64,000 nucleotides of DNA from Orbaceae bacterium ESL0721 (GCA_029433365.1 JAQTHZ010000001.1:1116001-1180000), one strand, 5' to 3'. Numbered from the stretch's first letter, positions 29,471 through 39,737 are shown. A program made the numbers and translations. The notes: a model not told the origin generated them from the letters alone.

Positions 29471-31795
29471 ATGATGGAACAACAGCTACGTTATAAATAT
29501 GCTGCATTAATATGGTTTGGGATAGTTTTAATTTTTATTTTAGTATTATGTTACCTCCTACCATCTTGCCGTTTAAATACCAGTATTATTGAATTACTTC
29601 CTAAACAGAATTCAACTCAAAAAATAAAAGATGCTGAAATTATAGGTGAATTACAACAGAGGTTAGATAAACAGTTAATTTGGTTAATTAAACCAGATCA
29701 AATTAATGATTTATCTTCTATACAATGGTTTTATCAAAAATTACAATCTCAAAATTTTATAGCTACTGTGCAGGGAGAAATTACCCCCGATTTTCAAACA
29801 GAATGGAGTAAATTTGCGTTCCAATACCGCTACTTACTTATTGATCAAAACACACAACAACGTTTAAAAAATAATGAGCAGCTAAGCTGGATTTTAAGTC
29901 AACTTTACAACCCATTTGGTGGTGTAAATGTAACAGAAATTACCAATGATCCACTATTATTAACGCGAGCTGGGCAACTTAATCAAAACAACTCATTATC
30001 TAAATTACAACTAACGCACAACTGGTTAAGTGCTATTGATAAACACGATCAAATTTGGTTTATTATTTATGCTGAACTAAAGCAATCATCATTTAATTTA
30101 AATCAAACACATGAAAGTGTTATCCAACTCAATAGATTAATAGAAGAGTTCAATGACAAATGGCCAAATAATGAGATATTAACCCGTGGAATTCTATTTT
30201 ATAGTGATTATGCAAGTAGCCAGGCTCAAGATGATATTGAAACAATTGGCACTCTATCTTTTATAGGTATCACTTTATTAGTTCTCTCTATTTTTCGCTC
30301 AATCAAACCTTTACTATTAACACTCTTATCAATAAGTGTTGGATTACTGATTGGATTAGTAGCAGTTCTGATCTCCTTTAAGGAGATTCATCTTTTTACA
30401 TTGGTAATGAGCACAAGCATTGTCGGCATTGCAGAAGATTATGCCACTCACTATTTAGTTGAAAGAATGTTACATGGCAATCAAGAGACAGCTCGAGAAA
30501 GCCTAAAAAAATTGCAAAACACATTTATCATAGCTCTCTTAACAAGCCTTATTGCTTACATCATATTACTTATTACTCCATTTCCAGGTTTACAACAACT
30601 TGCCATTTTTGCCATTTTTGGATTGATTGCGACATTTTTTACAGTGATTTGTTGGTACCCTTTTTTGGTTAATCGATTACCAGTACGCGAAAAAGTTGCA
30701 AAGAACTGGTTAACATATTGGTTAAACTTATGGCAATACCGCTCCTTCCGCTGGGCAATGATTGTCGGTGGACTATTTTTTATCATTTTAGGGAGCAGTC
30801 AAATTGAAATTGATGATGATATTTCACGCTTACAAACAATGCCAGAACAGTTAAAGCAACAAGAGCAGCAGATAGCAGCTATAACTGAACAACAAAACGA
30901 ACAAAAATGGTTATTAGTTTATGGCACCAATCCTGAACAGACACTGCAACGATTAGAAGAGTTATTACCTACTCTTGATAACGCTAAAAAACAGCAGTGG
31001 ATCACTCAATATCAAACGATAAACCTCCCATCACTAAAAAAACAACAAGAACAGTTAACATTAATCAAACAGACAGCTCCAAAGATAATTGATAAATTAA
31101 TACAAATGGGTTTAGTGCAACCAAGTTTTTTTACACAATTCAAAGCAACATTAGAATCACAGGAGCTAATCTATCCTAATACTTGGTTAGAAAGTCCTTA
31201 TAGTTTTGGTTGGCGATTACTGTGGATTACATCAAATAATAAAAGCGCCACACTCATTCCATTAAATGGTGTAAATGATACAAATAAAATAAGAGAACTT
31301 ATCTCAGACTATAGTGGAGTGGTTTTTGTTAATAATAAAGCCGATTATGACGAAATGTTTCATAGTTATCGAATACAGTTAAGTTATCTATTAACTATCA
31401 CTATTATTTTTATCTGTATCACTTTTTTTATAAAAAATTACCGTTATAGTTTAAAATTTGCCTTCTTAAGCTGCATCCCAACTCTATTTTCTATTGGTTC
31501 AGCTTTTGCATTACTCGGTTTTAGTGGTCAACCTTTTAATCTTTTCTCGCTTCTTGCTTTCATTTTAGTTATTGGAATGGGTATTGATTACAGCTTATTT
31601 ATGAGTAATTCGAAAAGCATTACAACAAGTTCGTTTCTTGCGGTATTTATGGCGGCTATTAGCACCTTTTTATCTTTTGGACTATTAACATTAAGTCATA
31701 CTTCTGCTATTGCTAGTTTCGGTTTTGTTATTGCAGGCGGTCTTATTGCAGCCTTCCTATTTTCACCTTTGGCTATTCCACCAAAAGTAGAGTAA
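29471..31795 (+). CDS. apeM: APE cluster MMPL/RND-family exporter
   Basis: A 774-aa inner-membrane protein with the MMPL layout: one N-terminal membrane segment (14-33), a large periplasmic loop, about five segments (260-405), a second segment near 425-445, a second loop and a final group (635-770). SIVGIAEDYATHYLVERM and VIGMGIDYSLFMSNS are the proton-relay type GXXXD motifs of the two halves. It probably extracts the polyene lipid from the inner membrane and hands it to ApeL. A neighbouring start codon at 29474 is equally possible. Confidence 0.87.
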   Translation: MMEQQLRYKYAALIWFGIVLIFILVLCYLLPSCRLNTSIIELLPKQNSTQKIKDAEIIGELQQRLDKQLIWLIKPDQINDLSSIQWFYQKLQSQNFIATVQGEITPDFQTEWSKFAFQYRYLLIDQNTQQRLKNNEQLSWILSQLYNPFGGVNVTEITNDPLLLTRAGQLNQNNSLSKLQLTHNWLSAIDKHDQIWFIIYAELKQSSFNLNQTHESVIQLNRLIEEFNDKWPNNEILTRGILFYSDYASSQAQDDIETIGTLSFIGITLLVLSIFRSIKPLLLTLLSISVGLLIGLVAVLISFKEIHLFTLVMSTSIVGIAEDYATHYLVERMLHGNQETARESLKKLQNTFIIALLTSLIAYIILLITPFPGLQQLAIFAIFGLIATFFTVICWYPFLVNRLPVREKVAKNWLTYWLNLWQYRSFRWAMIVGGLFFIILGSSQIEIDDDISRLQTMPEQLKQQEQQIAAITEQQNEQKWLLVYGTNPEQTLQRLEELLPTLDNAKKQQWITQYQTINLPSLKKQQEQLTLIKQTAPKIIDKLIQMGLVQPSFFTQFKATLESQELIYPNTWLESPYSFGWRLLWITSNNKSATLIPLNGVNDTNKIRELISDYSGVVFVNNKADYDEMFHSYRIQLSYLLTITIIFICITFFIKNYRYSLKFAFLSCIPTLFSIGSAFALLGFSGQPFNLFSLLAFILVIGMGIDYSLFMSNSKSITTSSFLAVFMAAISTFLSFGLLTLSHTSAIASFGFVIAGGLIAAFLFSPLAIPPKVE

Positions 31796-31873
31796 TACAG
31801 TAGAATAATTAGACATTTATCAGTTAATTTATTATCATGAGCCGCTATTATAATAATAAAATATCTTAAAATC

Positions 31874-32512
31874 ATGAAAGAGACCACCAACAAAAAAACA
31901 ATTAAAAAAAAGTTAATTTTCTCCTGCCTAGGAGGTTTACTATCTATACTAATCACCGCTTGTCATTCAATTAATAGTGATACATTTAATAGCGATACAT
32001 TTAATAATAAGAAAAGACCCTCAGCTTGGTTAACTAAAACGGTAAAAGTCAATTTACCCGATCCGCGTTTCCCAAGACCATTTACCGCAAACCAGTTATT
32101 AACATTTTATACTCACGATAAGACTGATACACTATTCTCCCTAATTGAAGCTGATCAAGATAAATTGACAATAATTGGTTTATCAACATTAGGTGTAAAA
32201 CTATTTCATATTACTTACCAAAAATCGTTGATTGAGACAAAACAGTATCTTCCATTACCGCAAACACCGCCTGTAGTCCAAATTTTATCAGACATTATGC
32301 TGACAATTTTACCTATTGATGAATGGCAAAAAGTGTTACCCAATGGTTGGTCAATTGTAGAAAAAGGAGCATTTCGTTACCTCCAAGAAAATGGAAAAAA
32401 TATAATTATTATAAAATATGATAAAGATATAGATGATCCATTACGGAAACCAATTTCTATTGAACATACTGTTTTTGGATATCGCATTAATATCATGGAG
32501 ACTGCTTCATGA
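31874..32512 (+). CDS. apeN: APE cluster DUF3261-type lipoprotein
   Basis: A 212-aa protein with a basic N-terminus and the lipobox ITAC (cysteine at 30). Just after it the sequence NSDTF occurs twice through a 15-bp tandem repeat. The body (DPRFPRPFTANQLLTFYTHDK, LPLPQTPPVVQILSDIMLTILP) fits DUF3261, a family common in APE clusters, perhaps the outer-membrane acceptor for ApeL. It overlaps apeO by 4 bp; the 78-bp gap before it is the largest inside the cluster. Confidence 0.8.
   Translation: MKETTNKKTIKKKLIFSCLGGLLSILITACHSINSDTFNSDTFNNKKRPSAWLTKTVKVNLPDPRFPRPFTANQLLTFYTHDKTDTLFSLIEADQDKLTIIGLSTLGVKLFHITYQKSLIETKQYLPLPQTPPVVQILSDIMLTILPIDEWQKVLPNGWSIVEKGAFRYLQENGKNIIIIKYDKDIDDPLRKPISIEHTVFGYRINIMETAS
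31973..32002 (+). repeat. 15-bp tandem duplication inside apeN
   Basis: Two adjacent copies of AATAGYGATACATTT (31973-31987, 31988-32002) differ by one base and encode NSDTF twice in the linker behind the lipid-modified cysteine, where extra length is tolerated. Confidence 0.75.
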
Positions 32513-33723
32513 TCAACATATCTGCTTTAGGGATGATTAATGCATTAGGGGATAATTTAATCGAAATTAGTAACCAATTATCGATTAGTACTCAAGATAC
32601 ATTACAATTAAAATCCAATTGGCTCGTTCCAGAAAAAAAGGTATGGTTGGGAGCAGTAAAATCCACATTACCTGAAATTCCAACTCATCTTTCCTCTTAT
32701 AATAGTCGAAATAATCGACTTTTATTAGCAGCACAACAACAAATTGATGATGATATTAAACAAGTAATTGCTAAATTTGGTCAGCACCGAATTGCAGTTA
32801 TCATTGGGACAAGTACATCAGGCATTGATGAGGGCGACAGAGCAATTCAATCATATATACAAGATAAAAAAATACCTAAAAATTATGCATATCATCAACA
32901 AGAGTTAGGTGATCCAGCTATTTTCTTATCTTCACTTTTAGGTACAACAGGCCCTACCTATACAATCTCTACAGCTTGTACCTCAAGTGCTCGCGCAATC
33001 ATAAGTGGTAAACGGCTTATTGAGGCAAATTTAGCTGATGTTGCCATAGTTGGGGGAGCTGATAGTTTTAGCCGTATGCCTATTAATGGATTTAATTCCC
33101 TTGAAGCAATATCACCCGAGCCTTGTACCCCATTTGCTAAAAATCGTAAAGGGATCAATATCGGTGAGGGTTCGGCTCTCTTTTTATTAACACGCAATGA
33201 ATCTTTGAATGATAAAAATAGTATCAATTTACTGGGTTGTGGTGAGTCTTCTGATGCCTATCATATCTCTGCCCCTCATCCAATAGGAATTGGAGCAGAA
33301 AAAGCGATGAAAATGGCATTAACTGAATCAAAACTTATTCCTCAGGATCTAGGTTACATTAATCTTCATGGGACAGGAACGCTATTAAATGATTCAGCAG
33401 AATCACAAGCTACATATAGAATGTTAACTAACGAAGGTATCACTGCAAATGTTCCTTGCAGCTCAACTAAACATTTGACTGGACATACATTAGGATGTGC
33501 AGCGGCTACCGAATTAGGAATTAGTTATCTTATTCTGCGAAATAATTTATATTTACCACCTCAAAATTTTTCAAATTCAACATATGATCCCTCTTTACCA
33601 CCTTTAAATATGGTAACTCACACAAAAGAGTCACTGCAAAAAAGAGTTATTATGTCTAACTCCTTTGCTTTTGGCGGTAATAATACTTCTATTATTATCG
33701 GTAATCTCAATTCTATGTCATAA
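32509..33723 (+). CDS. apeO: APE 3-ketoacyl-ACP synthase (elongating, pairs with ApeC)
   Basis: A 404-aa KAS-II-type condensing enzyme that elongates the chain with malonyl-ACP. The catalytic triad is complete: C157 in TISTACTSSARA, the histidine in NLHGTGTLLND and the histidine in KHLTGHTLGCAAA. In the E. coli system it works as a heterodimer with ApeC. It overlaps apeN by 4 bp. Confidence 0.88.
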   Translation: MINISALGMINALGDNLIEISNQLSISTQDTLQLKSNWLVPEKKVWLGAVKSTLPEIPTHLSSYNSRNNRLLLAAQQQIDDDIKQVIAKFGQHRIAVIIGTSTSGIDEGDRAIQSYIQDKKIPKNYAYHQQELGDPAIFLSSLLGTTGPTYTISTACTSSARAIISGKRLIEANLADVAIVGGADSFSRMPINGFNSLEAISPEPCTPFAKNRKGINIGEGSALFLLTRNESLNDKNSINLLGCGESSDAYHISAPHPIGIGAEKAMKMALTESKLIPQDLGYINLHGTGTLLNDSAESQATYRMLTNEGITANVPCSSTKHLTGHTLGCAAATELGISYLILRNNLYLPPQNFSNSTYDPSLPPLNMVTHTKESLQKRVIMSNSFAFGGNNTSIIIGNLNSMS

Positions 33724-33736
33724 CGGAATTAACGAC

Positions 33737-34246
33737 ATGCCACAACTAGTGCCGCTTCAAAATAATTATCAATCTATAGATCAATATCTGCCACATACCG
33801 CCCCCATGATTTTGTTAGATCATCTGGTTTTTATTGATGAAAAACAGTGCATCTGCAAAGTTACAATCACACCATCTGGTAGATTATCACCATTTTTGAA
33901 TAGTAATAATGAGTTACCAAGTTGGTTCGCAATGGAGTTAATGGCTCAAACAATTGGAGTATGGAACGGATATCATGGACAAATACGCCAACATAAACCT
34001 AAATTAGGCATGTTACTCGGTTGCCGAGGTTTTAAGAGTAAATTAGCAAATTTTCCTATCTATAGCAGTTTAGAAATAGATGCAAATTTAAATTTCCATG
34101 ATAACAAACTGGCGAATTTTGATTGTCATATTAATTTAACTAATGAAAATCATAATCAAGAAAACGTCTGTCATGCAAAATTAAATGTTTATGAACCTGA
34201 TGAGAATGAACTTGCTCTACTTTTTTCACGTTCCAAATCAAAATAA
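33737..34246 (+). CDS. apeP: APE second hotdog dehydratase
   Basis: A 169-aa hotdog protein: LPHTAPMILLDHL (H20) and WFAMELMAQTIG (E67) give the His/Glu pair of FabA/FabZ-type dehydratases. It works with ApeI in the known system. I start at ATG 33737, 13 bp after apeO; an earlier in-frame start inside apeO lacks a ribosome site and would run through apeO's end. Confidence 0.85.
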   Translation: MPQLVPLQNNYQSIDQYLPHTAPMILLDHLVFIDEKQCICKVTITPSGRLSPFLNSNNELPSWFAMELMAQTIGVWNGYHGQIRQHKPKLGMLLGCRGFKSKLANFPIYSSLEIDANLNFHDNKLANFDCHINLTNENHNQENVCHAKLNVYEPDENELALLFSRSKSK

Positions 34247-34278
34247 TAACTCATTTAAAATGAAGGAGAAATAATATA

Positions 34279-35007
34279 ATGCGAACAGTCCTTGTAACTG
34301 GTGCAAGTAAAGGAATTGGCCAAGCAATCGCTATTGAACTCGCAAAAGCAGGATTTTATATTGTAATTCATTACAATCAAGATCGTGAAGGTGCATTATC
34401 AACCCTAAAACAAATTGAATCTAATAGTGGTCAAGCACGTCTAATACAATTTGATGTCAGTGAACGCGCAGTGTGCCAAGCAGTTATCGAAGATGATATT
34501 GCCCAATTTGGTGCTTATTATGGCGTTATAAATAATGCTGGAATTATTCGTGATGGCGCTTTTCCTGCTCTAACCGGAGAAGATTGGGAAGATGTCATTC
34601 ATACTAATCTAGATAGTTTTTATAATGTGATTCATCCTTGTATTATGCCAATGATTGGATTACGCCAAGGTGGAAGAATTATAGTACTATCATCTGTCTC
34701 AGGTATTACTGGTAATCGAGGACAAGTCAATTATAGTGCATCCAAAGCAGGGTTAATTGGAGCAACAAAAGCTTTAGCTATAGAATTAGGAAAACGGAAA
34801 ATTACCGTCAACTGTGTTGCACCAGGTTTAATTGATACAGGAATTGTAGATATAAATCCCATTGCGATGGAAGAGACCATGAAAATGATTCCATTAAAAC
34901 GAATGGGAGAAGTAAATGAAGTCGCCTATTTAGTCAACTTCTTAATGTCTGATAAAGCTAATTATATCACCCGCCAAGTAATATCAATTAATGGAGGAAT
35001 GGTATGA
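34279..35007 (+). CDS. apeQ: APE 3-ketoacyl-ACP reductase (FabG-like)
   Basis: A 242-aa short-chain dehydrogenase that reduces each 3-keto group with NADPH. It has the cofactor loop TGASKGIG (7-14), NNAGI (85-89), S139 and the catalytic Y152/K156 (NYSASKAG). GAAGGAGAAAT gives it the best ribosome site in the cluster. It overlaps apeR by 4 bp. Confidence 0.9.
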   Translation: MRTVLVTGASKGIGQAIAIELAKAGFYIVIHYNQDREGALSTLKQIESNSGQARLIQFDVSERAVCQAVIEDDIAQFGAYYGVINNAGIIRDGAFPALTGEDWEDVIHTNLDSFYNVIHPCIMPMIGLRQGGRIIVLSSVSGITGNRGQVNYSASKAGLIGATKALAIELGKRKITVNCVAPGLIDTGIVDINPIAMEETMKMIPLKRMGEVNEVAYLVNFLMSDKANYITRQVISINGGMV

Positions 35008-36230
35008 CACGTAGGGTTGTTATCACAGGAGGTGCAGCAATAACTGCTTTAGGAGATGATGGAGAGACATTACTAGAACGTTTAAAATTGGGTCAAAATG
35101 CGGTACGTTATATGCACGAATGGGACATCTATAATGGTCTTCATACGCGTTTAGGTGCACCTATTGATAATTTTGAATACCCTACACATTATTCTCGAAA
35201 AAAAATTCGTTCAATGGGAAGAGTCTCACTACTTTCAACTAGAGCTACTGAATTGGCATTGATTCAAGCAGGATTAATTGATGATCCTATATTAACTTCA
35301 GGACAAACCGGTATTGCTTTTGGCTCATCAACAGGTAGCACCAAACCAATTAGCGAATTTGCCACCATGTTAACTGAATTGCATACCTACAATATTTCAG
35401 CAACAACATATGTGCAAATGATGTCTCATACTACTGCTGTAAATACCGGACTATTTTTTGGTTTACGCGGACGAGTCATTCCAACATCAAGTGCTTGCAC
35501 ATCAGGCAGTCAAGCAATTGGTTATGCCTATGAAGCGATTAAATATGGATTACAAACAGTAATGGTAGCTGGCGGAGCAGAAGAGTTATGCCCTTCCGAA
35601 GCGGCTGTTTTTGATACATTATTTGCTACAAGCCAACAAAATGATCATCCAAAATTCACACCTCGCCCATTTGATAAAAATCGTGACGGACTTATTATTG
35701 GCGAAGGTGCTGGAGCCTTAATATTGGAAGAGTATCAACATGCTAAAGCGCGTGGGGCTAAAATTTATGGAGAAATTGTTAGTTTTACGACCAATTGTGA
35801 TGCTAGTCATATTACTCAACCACGTAAAGAGACAATACAATATTGCATCGAACAGTCACTTAAACAAGCAAATTTACCTGCTAATGAAATTGGTTATATC
35901 AGTGCACATGGTACAGCTACGGATCGTGGTGATATTGCTGAAAGTTTAGCTACTGCTGCAATTTATGGTACTTCAACGCCAATTTCATCATTAAAAAGTT
36001 ATTTAGGTCATACTTTAGGTGCTTGCGGTGCAATTGAAGCTTATATGTCTATTGAAATGATGCATAATGGCTGGTTCCATCCCACGATTAATTTAACTGA
36101 GCCAGATAGTGAATGTGGAGAATTAGATTACATTATGCACAAAGGAAGAGAGCTAGATATTGAGTATATCCAAACCAATAATTTTGCTTTTGGTGGAATT
36201 AATACATCAATCATAATTAAACGTTTATAA
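35004..36230 (+). CDS. apeR: APE 3-ketoacyl-ACP synthase (second)
   Basis: A 408-aa KAS-II-type enzyme with catalytic C165 (SSACTSGSQAIG), the histidine in SAHGTATDRGD and the second histidine in SYLGHTLGACGA. In the characterised system ApeR acts as a homodimer, thought to start the chain or supply fatty chains. It is the last gene of the cluster; a hairpin follows 13 bp downstream. Confidence 0.88.
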   Translation: MTRRVVITGGAAITALGDDGETLLERLKLGQNAVRYMHEWDIYNGLHTRLGAPIDNFEYPTHYSRKKIRSMGRVSLLSTRATELALIQAGLIDDPILTSGQTGIAFGSSTGSTKPISEFATMLTELHTYNISATTYVQMMSHTTAVNTGLFFGLRGRVIPTSSACTSGSQAIGYAYEAIKYGLQTVMVAGGAEELCPSEAAVFDTLFATSQQNDHPKFTPRPFDKNRDGLIIGEGAGALILEEYQHAKARGAKIYGEIVSFTTNCDASHITQPRKETIQYCIEQSLKQANLPANEIGYISAHGTATDRGDIAESLATAAIYGTSTPISSLKSYLGHTLGACGAIEAYMSIEMMHNGWFHPTINLTEPDSECGELDYIMHKGRELDIEYIQTNNFAFGGINTSIIIKRL

Positions 36231-36243
36231 CATTATAATTACT

Positions 36244-36273
36244 GCAGATAGATTGCAATTTATCTGCTTTATT
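36244..36273 (+). terminator. Probable terminator of the APE operon
   Basis: GCAGATA, a 10-nt loop and TATCTGC form a 7-bp stem followed by TTTATTG, 13 bp after apeR. The T tract is short, so it is moderate evidence. The remaining gene-free stretch to 36553 holds the direct repeat and the gltX promoter. Confidence 0.6.
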
Positions 36274-36349
36274 GACAAATTTTATTTTTATTACATTTTT
36301 TGCTCTAATTACTTTTATTCACACTGAGTAATCTCAGCTGTAAACAGTA

Positions 36350-36381
36350 TTTAATAAAAGATCATAAAAAATGAAAAGATC
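36350..36381 (+). repeat. Right copy of the direct repeat flanking the APE block
   Basis: Same sequence and orientation as 21526-21559 except for one missing C. Here it can also fold: AATAAAAGATC pairs with GATCCTTTTATT just downstream (one bulged base), which resembles a weak terminator. It lies about 170 bp before gltX. Confidence 0.75.
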
Positions 36382-36553
36382 CTTTTATTGTTAAAATATG
36401 ATCCTTTACTTGTCGCCATTGTGCCTCCTATTGCTGAAACGCAGTAGCGTGTTAGAATAAGCGCCTATTTTTTCAATTTTAATTATTATAATGTCGATAA
36501 CAACTTGGCTCTACTATAGCTGTTATAACGTTTATCATCATTAGGACTCATTC

Positions 36554-37978
36554 ATGAAAATCAAAACCCGTTTTGCGCCTAGCCCAACTGGTTATCTACA
36601 TGTTGGTGGTGCACGTACTGCTCTCTACTCTTGGTTATTTGCTCGTCATGCAAAAGGTACGTTTGTTTTACGTATTGAAGATACAGATCTTGAACGATCG
36701 ACCCCAGAAGCAATTCAAGCAATTATGGACGGTATGAACTGGTTATCACTATCATGGGATGAGGGTCCATATTATCAGACAAAACGATTTGATCGTTATA
36801 ACCAAGTGATTGATGAGATGCTCGCTAAAGGCACTGCCTATCGCTGCTACTGCTCAAAAGATCGTCTTGAAAAATTACGAGAAGATCAGATAGCTCGTGG
36901 CGAAAAAGCGCGTTATGATGGGCACTGTCGCTGTGATGCTGAGCAACATTCAGCTGATGAACCCCATGTTGTCCGCTTTGCTAATCCAACAACTGGGTCA
37001 GTTGTTTTTAATGATCTTATTCGTGGTCCAATTGAGATTGCAAATAAAGAGTTAGATGATCTTATTATCCGCCGCACTGATGGCTCTCCAACATATAATT
37101 TCTGTGTTGTTATTGATGATTGGGATATGGAAATTACCCATGTAATTCGTGGTGAGGATCATATAAATAATACACCGCGTCAAATCAATATATTAAAAGC
37201 GTTAGGCGCCCCACTACCTGCTTATGCACATGTCTCTATGATTTTAGGCGATGATGGACAAAAATTATCAAAACGCCATGGTGCAGTGAGTGTAATGCAA
37301 TATCGTGATGATGGTTATCTCCCTGAAGCACTATTAAACTATTTAGTTCGTCTTGGTTGGTCGCATGGTGATCAAGAGATATTTTCAATTGAAGAGATGG
37401 AAAACTTTTTTACTTTAGATGCAGTGAGCCGTTCAGCAAGTGCATTTAATACCGAAAAACTGCTTTGGTTAAATCACCACTATATTAATAGTCTTGATGC
37501 TGATTATGTTGCTCAACATTTGATGTGGCATATGCAACAGCAAGGCTATGATTTGACAAAAGGTCCTAGCTTAATTACCATCGTAAAACTCTTTGGTGAG
37601 CGCTCAAAAACATTAAAAGAGATGGCAGAATCATGTTCTTATTGTTATCAAGACTTCTCAGAATTTGATCATGATGCTGCAAAAAAACATCTGCGACCTG
37701 TTGCAAAAGCACCTTTAGAACTCATAAAAGCCAAAATCAATGCAATTGCTGATTTCGATTGGCAAGTTGAGAATATTCATCATGCCATTGAAGCCACAGC
37801 TACTGAATTAAATATAGGTATGGGTAAAATAGGAATGCCACTGCGCGTTGCTGTCACAGGTATTGGTCAGTCACCTTCTGTCGATGCTACTGTTTTTGCC
37901 GTTGGCAAACAGAGAACATTAGATAGAATCGATCGTGCTCTTGCCTATATTTCACAACGAGAAAATGGTCAAGAGTAA
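36554..37978 (+). CDS. gltX: Glutamate-tRNA ligase
   Basis: Charges tRNA-Glu. The 474-aa class I synthetase shows the HIGH-type motif in [17 protein letters not shown], the zinc site CYCSKDRL with HCRCD, and the KMSKS-type KLSKRHGAV. Length matches E. coli GltX (471). asnB follows after 76 bp on the same strand. Confidence 0.97.
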   Translation: MKIKTRFAPSPTGYLHVGGARTALYSWLFARHAKGTFVLRIEDTDLERSTPEAIQAIMDGMNWLSLSWDEGPYYQTKRFDRYNQVIDEMLAKGTAYRCYCSKDRLEKLREDQIARGEKARYDGHCRCDAEQHSADEPHVVRFANPTTGSVVFNDLIRGPIEIANKELDDLIIRRTDGSPTYNFCVVIDDWDMEITHVIRGEDHINNTPRQINILKALGAPLPAYAHVSMILGDDGQKLSKRHGAVSVMQYRDDGYLPEALLNYLVRLGWSHGDQEIFSIEEMENFFTLDAVSRSASAFNTEKLLWLNHHYINSLDADYVAQHLMWHMQQQGYDLTKGPSLITIVKLFGERSKTLKEMAESCSYCYQDFSEFDHDAAKKHLRPVAKAPLELIKAKINAIADFDWQVENIHHAIEATATELNIGMGKIGMPLRVAVTGIGQSPSVDATVFAVGKQRTLDRIDRALAYISQRENGQE

Positions 37979-38054
37979 TAAGTGATTTTTATAACAAAAG
38001 CTTGTATTATGCAAAACTGACATTATTTATACGATTTTTTAATGGAGAAACTTA

Positions 38055-39725
38055 ATGTGTTCGATTCTTGGAATTCTTGATATTAAATCAGATCCAACAC
38101 AACTACGAACTAAAGCTTTAGAGCTATCGAGCCTAATGCGACATCGTGGTCCTGATTGGTCTGGTATTTTTGCTTCTGATAAAGCAATACTGGCGCATGA
38201 ACGTCTATCAATTGTAGATGTGAATACTGGCTCACAACCACTTTATAATAAAGATAAAACATTAGTGTTAGCAGTTAATGGCGAAATTTATAATCATCAA
38301 GAGATTCGTAATCGATACAAAGATCGTTATGAGTTTCAAACTGGTTCTGATTGTGAAGTGATCCTTGCGTTATACCAAGAAAAAGGCATTAACTGCCTTG
38401 ATGAATTACAAGGTATGTTCGCATTTATTCTTTACGATATTACTAACAATACCTATTTTATTGGACGTGATCATATCGGAATTATTCCACTCTATATGGG
38501 ATATGACGAAAATGGTTCACTATTTGTTGCATCTGAGATGAAAGCATTAGTGCCAGTTTGCAAAACATTAAAAGCATTTCCACCTGGTTGTTATCTTTCA
38601 AGTGTTGATGGTGAAATAAAAACCTATTATAAACGTGACTGGATGGAATATGACAATGTCAAAGACAATGTGACTGATCCAAATGCGGTACGTGTTGCTC
38701 TTGAAGAGTCAGTTAAAAGCCATCTTATGTCAGATGTTCCTTATGGTGTTTTACTCTCTGGTGGGCTTGACTCTTCAATTATCTCGGCAATCACTAAAAA
38801 ATATGCTTCTCGTCGTGTAGAAGATCAGGAGAAAAGTGAAGCTTGGTGGCCACAACTGCACTCTTTTGCTGTTGGATTAAAAGGGGCGCCTGACTTAAAA
38901 GCTGCACAAGAGGTAGCAAATCATTTAGGAACTGTACACCATGAGATCAACTTTACCGTGCAAGAAGGTATTGATGCAATCCGTGATGTAATCTATTTTA
39001 TTGAAACATATGATGTCACAACAATTCGTGCATCAACACCAATGTATCTAATGGCACGCAAAATTAAAGCAATGGGTATCAAAATGGTACTATCTGGCGA
39101 AGGTGCTGATGAAGTATTTGGTGGATATCTCTATTTCCACAAAGCACCAAATGCTCAGGAGTTCCATGAAGAGACTGTCCGTAAACTGGCTGCTTTACAT
39201 ATGTTTGACTGCGCACGCGCAAACAAAGCGATGTCAGCATGGGGTGTTGAGGCTAGAGTTCCGTTTTTAGATAAGAAATTTTTAGATGTTGCAATGCGCA
39301 TCAATCCAAAAGATAAAATGTGTGGCAATGGCAAAATGGAAAAACATATTTTGCGTGAAAGTTTTGAATCTTACTTACCTGCTAGCGTTGTATGGCGTCA
39401 GAAAGAGCAGTTCTCTGATGGTGTTGGTTATAGTTGGATTGATACATTAAAAGAGATTGCAGAGAAGAAAATTAGTGATCAGCAGCTAGAAAATGCTAAA
39501 TTCCGTTTCCCATATAATACACCTGCATCAAAAGAGGCGTATATGTATCGTGAAATTTTTGATGAACTCTTCCCGCTAGAAAGCGCTGCGGAATCTGTGC
39601 CAGGTGGTCCTACTGTTGCATGTTCAACTGCAAAAGCAATTGAGTGGGATGAATCATTTAAAAATCTTAATGATCCATCAGGCCGCGCAGCAGTTGGCGT
39701 GCATCATGATGCTTATAAAAAATAG
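38055..39725 (+). CDS. asnB: Asparagine synthetase B (glutamine-hydrolysing)
   Basis: Makes asparagine from aspartate, ATP and glutamine. The 556-aa protein begins MCSILGI, where C2 is the nucleophile of the glutaminase domain (RHRGPDWSG, NGEIYNH, GSDCEVI). The synthetase domain has the PP-loop LSGGLDSSI near residue 234 and LSGEGADEVFGGY. Length matches E. coli AsnB (554). A good terminator follows. Confidence 0.97.
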   Translation: MCSILGILDIKSDPTQLRTKALELSSLMRHRGPDWSGIFASDKAILAHERLSIVDVNTGSQPLYNKDKTLVLAVNGEIYNHQEIRNRYKDRYEFQTGSDCEVILALYQEKGINCLDELQGMFAFILYDITNNTYFIGRDHIGIIPLYMGYDENGSLFVASEMKALVPVCKTLKAFPPGCYLSSVDGEIKTYYKRDWMEYDNVKDNVTDPNAVRVALEESVKSHLMSDVPYGVLLSGGLDSSIISAITKKYASRRVEDQEKSEAWWPQLHSFAVGLKGAPDLKAAQEVANHLGTVHHEINFTVQEGIDAIRDVIYFIETYDVTTIRASTPMYLMARKIKAMGIKMVLSGEGADEVFGGYLYFHKAPNAQEFHEETVRKLAALHMFDCARANKAMSAWGVEARVPFLDKKFLDVAMRINPKDKMCGNGKMEKHILRESFESYLPASVVWRQKEQFSDGVGYSWIDTLKEIAEKKISDQQLENAKFRFPYNTPASKEAYMYREIFDELFPLESAAESVPGGPTVACSTAKAIEWDESFKNLNDPSGRAAVGVHHDAYKK

Positions 39726-39737
39726 GTTTTCACTTAC

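Noticed and set aside
22144-36230. APE cluster as an undescribed pathway or a fatty-acid operon
   Set aside because: The gene set and order agree with the known APE class; fatty-acid operons lack the aryl ligase, GT, MMPL and DUF3261 genes.
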